Origin: Gamarada debralockiae
Lineage: Eukaryota; Ascomycota; Leotiomycetes; Helotiales; Hyphodiscaceae
Direction: 5' to 3'
DNA length: 32,297 nucleotides
Assembly (NCBI GenBank): GCA_002803225.1
Contig: NXFV01000933.1
Coordinates: 1 to 32,297 of the forward strand
The notes under the pieces were generated by a model. It was not told where the DNA came from, did no database searches, and was given only the letters and a program-made list of their open reading frames with translations. The position numbers and the translations under genes are program-made. Below, in pieces: positions 20,901 through 28,601 of the stretch; the first letter of the stretch is position 1; every line of letters begins with the position of its first letter.

Positions 20901-23900
20901 GCTTGCTAAGTTCTGGAGCTCCAACGAGCTTGCCGTCCGACGAATGAGAGTTGAAGCTGGAATCATCCCGGTCGTCAAGCAGATTGATACCGTTGCCGCT
21001 GAATTCCCTAGTTGCACGAACTACCTTTATCTGACATATAACGGTTCTACTAACGATGTTACGTTTGACGATCACGGTGTAAGTTTAGAGTTCTTTTTTT
21101 ATATTTTTTTTAGGCCCGACTGGATGCACCTGCCTTCTGGATGGAACTACCTTCTGGATGGACCTGCCTCTGGATGCACCTGCCACGAATGTCTTCGGCT
21201 TTTGTTTACTTCCCAAGTACGCCTTCTAAAAAAGAGCCTTTACCACAACTATCTGGGAAATATCACACAATTGACGCTGTCGATTCGAAGCCTACGGTCA
21301 CCTTCTTCGAGAGGGTCCTCTGCTGGGAATTTCGTCTGCTGCACCGCTCACTGTCACGGTCTTCAAGAGTAAGTCCACCACTCACTACACGAATTGGGGC
21401 CCCCAATTTGCAGAACCTGCTCTAATTTAACCCTTCTCAGATCACTTAAAACGCCTTCGTCATGGCTTTCGAGGCCCTCGACATTCTCAAGCTTGTGTTG
21501 TTGATCACTTGGACCGTTCTGAGCGACACACCAGTCAACCAAAAGAATACCCTCTTCACTCAATTCTTTACAAGTGAAGCAGTCTTCCACGAGATAGCTT
21601 CGACAATCTCCCTGGTGTTTGCTCCAGGCCTTTGGGAAATTCTTCAAGATGCTACACCTCCGACTCTCCAGTACTTCAAAGATCTGCCTACGGATACTAC
21701 CAAGCGCTGGGCTATTTACCTTCTGACACTCGAGAAACCTAGCTGTCGACCTAGAATCTACATCGGGAGTGGAACAGATAGCCTTGATGGTGTCCAAAGC
21801 CGGTTTGCTGAATACAGACGAGGCCAAAGTCTGCCTCGCTATATCCAAAGGGCTCTTGACGAAGGCTATACGATAACTCACAAAGGACTGCTCTGCTGGT
21901 CATCCATTCCAACTGCTTCTTTACAGCCTACGATCCGCTTGCTCTTCGTTGCATTAGAAGCTGCGTTCTCCTATATGTTCTAGGCAATGAGAACAGTCGA
22001 CAAAGACTACGGCATGGCTCATATCTGTCTCTGGGACCGTCAAACCCTTGCTTACGACGGATGCTGTTCTCACTGCAGCTTGAATGAAGGGATCCGTGGC
22101 GAATTTGAGCTTTCTGCCGAGCAGCTCGAAGCCTCAGCTACTCAGAAGGAGACAAGCGCTCTCAAACAAACGGTTCGCAACTCCAACTATCACCACAGGC
22201 AGATGGAGACCAATCATGACGAGTATCTCGAGGAGAATTTAGCGAGAGTAGTCACATACCAAGCTCAGGACCCAGAAAAGCACCAGAAAATGGAGAGAGA
22301 TAACAGAGCAAACAACAAGGCAAACAAAGCCTACTCCTGCGAAGACAGATTGCCATACAAAGTCTGACTTGGACATTCATCTCAAGACACGTAGCCACAA
22401 CAAAAGAGCCAATGACCTTGCCACCAAACCCCATAAATGCCTCCTCTGTAACTATGCTACGGATAAAGGAAGCAATATGAACGACCATCTCAAGCCAAAG
22501 CGCCACCTGAAGAACGTGGCCGCCCAGTCGAGCTCTCAGCTCGACTGAGGGCGCTATCTTCAACCCTGGAACCTCTTTTTGGACTTCTGGACTCGATTTC
22601 TTTACTCTGAGCAACCCCTTACTATCGCTAACTCATCCTTTAGGTAATGGTCTTAGGTTCCGGTGTCTATCGTATTGGATCTTCCGTCGAGTTCGACTGG
22701 TGTTCAGTGAGAGCCATTAGAACTCTTCGCGAGTCTGGTTTCAAGACAGTCATGGTCAACTACAACCCGGAGACTGTCAGTACCGATTATGACGAGGCCG
22801 ACAAGCTGTACTTCGAGAACATCAACCTCGAGACCATCCTTGACATCTACCAGTTGGAAAATTCGAGCGGTGTTCTTATTGCAATGGGTGGCCAGACTCC
22901 TAACAACATTGCTCTACCACTACACCGACTCAATGTCAAGATCCTTGGTACCTCACCAGAAATGATTGACACCGCCGAGAATCGGTACAAATTCTCTCGT
23001 ATGCTCGACAGAATTGGAGTGGACCAGCCAACATGGAAAGAATTGACCAACTACGAGGATGCGAAGGAGTTCTGCAAGTCAGTCTCATATCCAGTTCTTG
23101 TCCGTCCCTCGTATGTTCTTTCCGGTGCGGCTATGAACACTGTCTACTCTGAAGCCGATCTCGAAGCCTATCTCCGGCAGGCTACTGAGGTGTCAAGAGA
23201 ACATCCAGTTGTCATCACCAAATACATCGAGAATGCGAAGGAGATTGAAATGGATGCTGTTGCAAAGGACGGCACTATGGTTGGCCACTTCATCTCGGAG
23301 CACGTTGAGAATGCTGGCGTTCACTCTGGTGATGCCACTTTGATCCTGCCGCCGCAAGATCTCGAGCCAACAACAATCCAACGAATTGAGGAGGCCACCC
23401 GAAAGATTGGAAATGCATTGAACATTACGGGTCCTTACAACATTCAATTTATTGCTAAGGACAATGACATCAAGGTCATTGAATGTAACGTTCGAGCTTC
23501 CCGGTCCTTCCCCTTTGTGTCGAAGGTTATGGGTGTCGACTTAATCGAAATGGCGACAAAAGCTATTATGGGTGTCCCATTTGTCGAATACCCTCCAACC
23601 GAGCTGCCACCAAACTGCGTCGGTGTCAAGGTACCCCAATTCAGTTTCTCCCGACTTTCTGGAGCCGATCCTGTTCTCGGTGTTGAAATGGCGTCCACTG
23701 GAGAAGTCGCCTGCTTTGGTGTCGACAAGTACGAGGCATATATCAAGGCATTAATCTCTACCGGATTCAAGCTGCCAAACCGCAATATTCTGCTCTCAAT
23801 TGGTTCGTACAAGGACAAGAAAGAGATGCTTCCATCGGTTGTCAAGCTCCAACGAATGGGCTACAAGCTGTTTGCCACTGCGGGAACTGCCGATTTCTTG

Positions 23901-26487
23901 CAGGAGCACGATGTCCCTGTTCAGTACCTTGAGATCCTTGGCAAGGATGAAGATGATCAGAAGTCAGAGTACTCCTTGACTCAACATCTTGCCAACAACA
24001 TGATCGATCTGTATATCAACCTGCCATCGAATAACCGATATAGACGTCCAGCGAACTACATGAGCAAAGGTTACAAGACCAGACGGATGGCTGTTGATTA
24101 TCAGACACCTTTGGTAACAAACGTCAAGAACGCCAAGATTCTCATTGAAGCCATTGCCAGACATTTCGATCTTGAGATCAGCGCTATTGATGCTCACACA
24201 AGTCATCGGACTGTTGTTCTTCCTGGCTTAATCAACATTGCTGCCTTCGTCCCTGGTATTGCGACTCGAGGCAGCCACGATTTCCAGACTGTGACCAGAG
24301 CGTCCATTGCTGCAGGCTTCAGCATGATCCGCATCATGCCTCTTGGACTTGAAGGATCTGTTACAGATGCCAGAGCACTGAAGACAGCTCAACTGAACAG
24401 CAAGCGTGGTGCTAGTTGCGATTATAATTTCTCCGTAGCCGCGACTTCTGACAATGCCGACCAGATCAGCCAAGTTACTGGTGAAGTTGGATCTCTCTTC
24501 ATCCCATTCAACCATCTTTCCGACAACATCAGCAAGGTAGCAGCAGTCACTCATCATTTCGAGGCCTGGCCAAGCTTCAAGCCGATCATCACCGATGCCA
24601 AGATGACTGATCTTGCTTCAATCCTGCTCTTGGCAAGTCTCCATAGCCGGAAGATTCATGTCACCAGTGTCACGACCAAAGATGACATGAAGTTGATTGC
24701 ACTAGCAAAGGAGAAGGGATTGAAGGTCACTTGCGATGTCTCAGTCTATTCGCTATTCCTCACTCAAGATGATTTCCCTCAAGCAAACTTCCTGCCCACC
24801 GCTGAAGACCAGAAGGCACTTTGGGAGCACACGAGCATTATTGACGTCTTTTCGGTCGGTAGTTTGCCCTACCAACTGGCACATGCCGCGAAGCAAAAAG
24901 CTGATGCTGCAATTGGTATCGCTGATACCCTACCTCTTCTCTTCTCTGCTGTTGCAGATGGAAGATTGACTGTCGACGACATCAAGGCTCGTTTACACGA
25001 TAATCCCAAGGAGATCTTTGAGCTTCACGATCAAGTTGGAGCATCTGTCGAGATCGAAATTGACCGCCCTTACACCATCGCAGTTGGTCCGGTCTGGTCG
25101 CCATTCGCTGGGAGACGCATGCGTGGTGCGGTCCAGCGTGTCATGTTCCAGGAAAAGACGGCTTGCTTAGATGGTGCACCTTTCCTCGACATTACCGATG
25201 GCAAGGATATGTCCTCGCATCTGATCGATTCCCATATTGTTACACCAATGTCTCCTGCTGTGAAGGCACAGCCTGGATCACCATCCATTACCGCCAGACC
25301 AGATAGCGCTCATGGTACCCGAAGACAGTCCATGCTCGGAGCACCCGCAATGCGTCCTGTGAATCGCTCTCGATTCCTAGACGGAGCTTCCGCAATCGCA
25401 ACTCAATCCCCACAGCGCACCTCTGCTGTGGCCGAAGATTTCGGACCTGCGCTTTACCCACAGCCAACAATTTCCCCATCTCTCCAGTCTCTTCTCGGGC
25501 AATCATCCTTCAAGAACCAACACATATTGTCAGTGAACCAATTTACGCGCCAGGACCTTCACCACCTCTTCACTGTAGCTCAGGAGATGCGTCTCGGCGT
25601 CCAACGCGAAGGTGTTCTCTCAATTCTCAAAGGTCGTCTCCTCTGCACAATGTTCTACGAGCCCAGCACTCGTACATCCGCTTCCTTCGACGCCGCAATG
25701 CAACGCCTCGGTGGGCGTACCGTGGCGATTGCTACCTCGCATTCGTCAACCGTGAAGGGCGAATCGCTTGCTGACTCGATACGAACACTCGGCTGCTACG
25801 GCGATGCGATTGTCCTTCGCCATCCCGAGGAGAGCAGTGCTGCGACTGCGGCTAGGTTCTCGCCTGTGCCGATTATCAACGGTGGCAACGGAAGCAAGGA
25901 ACATCCTACGCAAGCATTCCTCGATCTCTTTACCATCCGCGAGGAACTCGGTACAGTGACCGGCCTCACAATCACCTTCACCGGCGACCTCCGGTACGGA
26001 CGAACGGTGCACTCGCTCGTCAAGCTCCTCCAGCATTACGATGTTCAGATCCAGCTCGTCTCGCCGCCCTTCTTGTCCCTCCCAGCGGATATCCTGGCCC
26101 TGATTAAGTCCAAGCCCAGCCAACTACTCGCCGTGTCCACTGAGCTCACACCCGAGATCGTGGCTAGGAGCGACGTGATGTACTGCACTCGGGTCCAGAA
26201 GGAACGGTTCGAGGATCTGTCACAGTATGAGAGATTAAAGGATAGCTTTGTGGTGGACAATAAGACGCTGAAACATGCAAAGGCCCAGATGGTTGTTATG
26301 CACCCATTGCCAAGGAATAATGAGATCGGTGAGGAAGTGGACTTTGATCAGAGGGCAGCGTATTTTAGACAGGTATGTTGTTAATATTCTTTCTCATTTT
26401 GGGTGAATTTATAATGACGGTCGATGATAGATGAGATATGGCCTGTACTGCCGCATGGCATTACTTGCTTTGGTGATGGCTCCTTAG
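18000..26487 (+). CDS. URA2: multifunctional CPSase II-aspartate transcarbamylase (pyrimidine biosynthesis)
   Basis: Four exons: 18000-18681, 18734-21078, 22644-26372, 26431-26487; 2270 residues. The enzyme makes carbamoyl phosphate from glutamine, bicarbonate and ATP, then carbamoyl aspartate: the first two steps of UMP synthesis, in the cytosol. Order of domains: CPSase small subunit; class I glutaminase with Cys330 (GICLGHQLL) and His414/Glu416 (FHPE); two CPSase large-subunit halves, the second starting at [17 protein letters not shown]-like allosteric domain; dihydroorotase-like domain; ATCase with [11 protein letters not shown] (near 2017) and MHPLPR near the end. In the dihydroorotase-like part [12 protein letters not shown] lacks the DxHxH metal site, as known for fungal URA2 proteins, so it should be inactive. 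Introns are 52, 1565 and 58 nt. The 1565-nt intron hosts a nuclease frame. ATG 18057 is an alternative start, giving MSEMLYPP. Confidence 0.96.
18700..18720. repeat. perfect 9-bp inverted repeat with 3-nt loop in the first intron of the pyrimidine gene
   Basis: TCAGCCCTG (18700-18708), ACC, then CAGGGCTGA (18712-18720) are exact reverse complements. They lie inside the 52-nt intron 18682-18733. The likely branch-point motif CTGAC (18717-18721) overlaps the 3' arm, so a folded transcript would sequester it. Whether it folds in vivo is unknown. Confidence 0.85.
21120..21185. repeat. four imperfect 16-17-bp tandem units
   Basis: Units begin at 21120, 21137, 21154 and 21170. Each starts CTGGATG and continues with a close variant of CACCTGCCTT; units 1 and 4 are nearly identical, as are 2 and 3. 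They lie 40 bases inside the long intron, upstream of the nuclease frame. Confidence 0.8.
21392..21408. repeat. 17-bp near-perfect palindrome upstream of the nuclease frame
   Basis: AATTGGGG (21392-21399), one C, then CCCCAATT (21401-21408). It sits within the intron-like segment 21369-21440, about 53 bases before the nuclease ATG. Confidence 0.85.
21462..22548 (+). pseudogene. GIY-YIG endonuclease with C-terminal U1-type C2H2 zinc fingers, disrupted
   Basis: The frame opens at ATG 21462. The GIY-YIG core is visible: AIYLLT (residues 84-89, GIY position), RIYIGSGT (YIG position, 98-105), an Arg in [10 protein letters not shown] (Arg114) and a Glu in [10 protein letters not shown] (Glu166). 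These match the catalytic Tyr, Arg and metal-binding Glu of this nuclease fold. A TAG at 21981-21983 interrupts the frame, which then continues in the same phase to 22367 through a Cys-bearing stretch (CCSHC) and a charged helix-like region. A frame change at about 22341-22360 leads to the last 63 codons. These hold a complete C2H2 finger (CLLC at 22438, then His...x5...His ending at 22506) and the His pair of a preceding finger that has lost its second Cys. The frame stops at 22548. GIY-YIG nucleases make DNA breaks; the fingers suggest sequence-specific binding. This copy is probably inactive or recently damaged. Confidence 0.8.
22525..22547. repeat. perfect 10-bp inverted repeat with 3-nt loop at the nuclease stop codon
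   Basis: CAGTCGAGCT (22525-22534), CTC, AGCTCGACTG (22538-22547). The TGA stop (22546-22548) overlaps the end of the right arm. It could be a transcript hairpin or a DNA-binding palindrome. Confidence 0.88.
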
Positions 26488-26751
26488 ATCGATACAGGTT
26501 TGTTTATACGGCATTTTGTGGATGCGAAAAGTTCGCGAAGTTTGTTGTTCATATTTGTATGCAACTAGAATATTGAATTATAGTTGTATGAAGTCTAAAT
26601 AAATATATCAATCGATTCTATCGGTATAGGTATAACTTGATTTGATCCTTTCATCTTCGTTTCGAGACATCCTCGCGATCTGTCTACCCTCACGCATCAC
26701 GGAACCTCTTGCGCCATAAAATTAAAGAATGAACGACTCCAATTCGTCCGA

Positions 26752-27744
26752 CTATCGTCTCACGCTGTTGTTCAGTGCTTCCGCCAAAATCCATAACATT
26801 CTCAACATCGGAACCTTTTCTCCCAGCCCCAGCCTTTCTGCTATCTTCACCGCATTCCCAACAATAGCATCAACTTCCATCTGCCTTCCATTCAGTACAT
26901 CAGCCATCATTGATGGTTCCACGCCCTGGTTATCCTCTCCATTTATCCTCGCTTTGGCACGGGACAACTGAAAGGCAATCTTTGCTGAGCCAACCTGTGG
27001 ATACCCCGATGCAACAGCAAGGAGCGATATCTCCTTCATTACCCTCTCAACGAGGTCTAGTGCAGGCTTGTATAGTTCGTTGCTGTTTGAAGAAAGAAAC
27101 TCGGCGTCTCGACAGCGAGTGAGGGCACAAATTGGGTTCCATGATCCGTTGACCATCAGCTTTTGCCAACGTTGGCCTTGAACGTCATCATGAACTTCTG
27201 CCGTAGCACCGCCTGCTTTGATGAGCTCGCCGAATAGTTGAGCCTTCTCCTTGTGGGTCTGCGGTGCTTCATGAGGATATGTGCCGATGAAAAGACGCTC
27301 GACTTCCTTGTGGGCGAAGATACCGGGAGAGGTCTGGGTCACGGGAAGGTAGGCAACGCAACTGACTATGGGATTATCCGGGAACTTCTCTCTGTAAGGA
27401 GCTTCGATCTCAATTCCATTTTGCATAAGGACTATAGTTGTATGTCCTGGAGAGATCGCAGGTACAAGAAGCTCGGCGGGTTTGGATTTGGGAAAAGATT
27501 TGGATGCGACTACAACGTAGTCATATCGATCTTGGGGTATCTCGGTTGCGACAACGTCCGGCTTGAAATTTTGAGATCCAAAAATAGTAGATTCGATCTG
27601 GACGCCTTCAGATTTGATGGCGTTGTAATTTGAACGGCAGATTGCGGTGATATGGCAGTTTGCACGTGCAAGGATGAAGGAGTACACTGATCCCAGCGCG
27701 CCCGTGCCAAAGATCAGAATCTTCGGAGAAGAATTAGACGACAT
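26752..27744 (-). CDS. ketopantoate reductase family protein (ApbA/PanE-like), 330 aa
   Basis: A single intronless frame of normal family length. The N-terminal Rossmann motif GTGALG (residues 13-18) should bind NADPH. Lys82 in SKSFP and the LMQNG motif (about 106-110) follow. Lys195 in WQKLMVNG is the likely catalytic lysine, with Asn199 and Asn203 close by. EPSMMADVLNGRQMEVD (266-282) supplies the conserved Ser268 and Glu280 region of the C-terminal helical domain. The founding enzyme reduces 2-dehydropantoate to pantoate on the way to pantothenate and CoA. Fungi have several paralogues of this family with unproven substrates, so the exact reaction is uncertain. It is convergent with the pyrimidine gene and divergent from the chitin synthase. 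No targeting sequence is evident. Confidence 0.9.
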   Translation of the reverse strand: MSSNSSPKILIFGTGALGSVYSFILARANCHITAICRSNYNAIKSEGVQIESTIFGSQNFKPDVVATEIPQDRYDYVVVASKSFPKSKPAELLVPAISPGHTTIVLMQNGIEIEAPYREKFPDNPIVSCVAYLPVTQTSPGIFAHKEVERLFIGTYPHEAPQTHKEKAQLFGELIKAGGATAEVHDDVQGQRWQKLMVNGSWNPICALTRCRDAEFLSSNSNELYKPALDLVERVMKEISLLAVASGYPQVGSAKIAFQLSRAKARINGEDNQGVEPSMMADVLNGRQMEVDAIVGNAVKIAERLGLGEKVPMLRMLWILAEALNNSVRR

Positions 27745-28601
27745 TGCACGAACTTAATAGAACAAATCCTTTACTCTAACGCTCTATTGCTGTGTCGCTA
27801 GATAGGCCGTGAGGGAAGTTTTCACCTCACGATGTACTTCACAGCCACACAGGTGTCGTGAGTGGGAGGAAAAATCGTCCCCCTGTTAGCGTGCCTACTC
27901 AGGCTTAGCTTCGCCCCTATTTCCCCTGCACAACACCCCACTTTACTTTTCTCTACCAACATGGTGTGTTTTCTCCATCCGACAGCAGTCACCGCAGAAT
28001 GCCATCGTTCTATAATGAACGCAAGCCTCTGTTCATTGAGTCGTACGCCTTATGAGCGGAGCGCAATGCGTTGTCTCGGAATTAGAAAATCGATAAAGCC
28101 AGAGGGCGGAACCGGTCCAATAAACTTTGACTCTGGGCTGCCATGCAGAGAGTCAAAGGTCTGGTTCAGCTCAGCCGTAACGCCACCAGGCAGAACTATT
28201 CTCCTTCGCCATGCCCAGAGAGCCTGTAATGGTGTCAGGCTCCTCCACTATTTGATAATGGGGACTGAAGAGCATTTATATTAGTTTGATTGGTGATAAT
28301 TTGGAGTGATCGAAGTCGACAAGAAATTGCCAGCCGAGACGAGGCTGAAGTTGAACAGCCAAAAGTACGCCACAATATGCTCCTCAGCCGCAGTCGCGGG
28401 TCATCAATCGTTTGATTTTCTCTCCTCCGTTAGATATCTATTTCCCGCTTCCTTTTAATTTGTCTTTCCCTCCTTTGTCCTGTCGTGATCGTCCATTACT
28501 CCTCAATTGCGAATCAAAACCTCACCAGGGCAGCCTGAAGCCTCACAGAACTGAGCACTCCTTCGTGAGATTGTAAAACACTTGCTTTTTCTTTTGTAGA
28601 A
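27745..28601. promoter_or_regulatory. divergent promoter region, ketopantoate reductase-like / chitin synthase
   Basis: These 857 bases separate two divergent genes. A pyrimidine-rich tract at about 28416-28482, typical of fungal promoters with steady expression, lies 120-190 bases before the chitin synthase ATG. A 10-bp inverted repeat is listed separately. The one long frame here (27862-28284, plus strand) has no ATG at its head, no domain, and spans the inverted repeat; I do not count it as a gene. Confidence 0.4.
28125..28158. repeat. perfect 10-bp inverted repeat, 14-nt spacer
   Basis: CTTTGACTCT (28125-28134) and AGAGTCAAAG (28149-28158) are exact reverse complements. They lie about 380 bases from the reductase start and 440 from the chitin synthase start. 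This could be a regulator-binding palindrome or chance. Confidence 0.8.

Larger units (their letters stand above)
21079..22643 (+). mobile_element. 1565-nt spliceosomal intron carrying a GIY-YIG nuclease frame (putative homing element)
   Basis: The donor GTAAGT starts at 21079, the branch motif CTAAC is at 22628-22632, and the acceptor TAG ends at 22643. Removal joins ...TFDDHG to VMVLGSG... in phase 0, restoring a conserved CPSase sequence. The other placed introns in the window are 46-78 nt. Inside, in order, are: four imperfect 16-17-bp tandem units (21120-21185); an open stretch from ATG 21189; an intron-like segment 21369-21440 (GTAAGT...CAG); a 17-bp palindrome; the nuclease-zinc finger frame 21462-22548; a 23-nt hairpin over its stop; and about 95 bases to the acceptor. 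I see no group I or group II core or terminal repeats. The interpretation as a homing intron is inference; the splice boundaries are strongly supported by frame and conservation. Confidence 0.82.

Noticed and set aside
21079..21114. Alternative short intron ending at the TTTTTTTAG near 21114
   Set aside because: It would be only 36 nt long and would not rejoin the CPSase frame; the acceptor at 22643 restores the conserved sequence exactly.
21079..22643. Group I or group II self-splicing intron
   Set aside because: No conserved catalytic core or domain V pattern was seen, and the ends match spliceosomal consensus with a normal branch point. A covariance-model search would settle it.
24180..25100. 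Loss of the dihydroorotase metal site as a novel defect
   Set aside because: An inactive dihydroorotase-like domain is a known property of fungal URA2-type proteins.
27862..28284. 140-codon plus-strand frame upstream of the chitin synthase
   Set aside because: It opens at a non-ATG codon, has no domain or conserved pattern, and includes the 28125-28158 inverted repeat. Most likely chance within a promoter.
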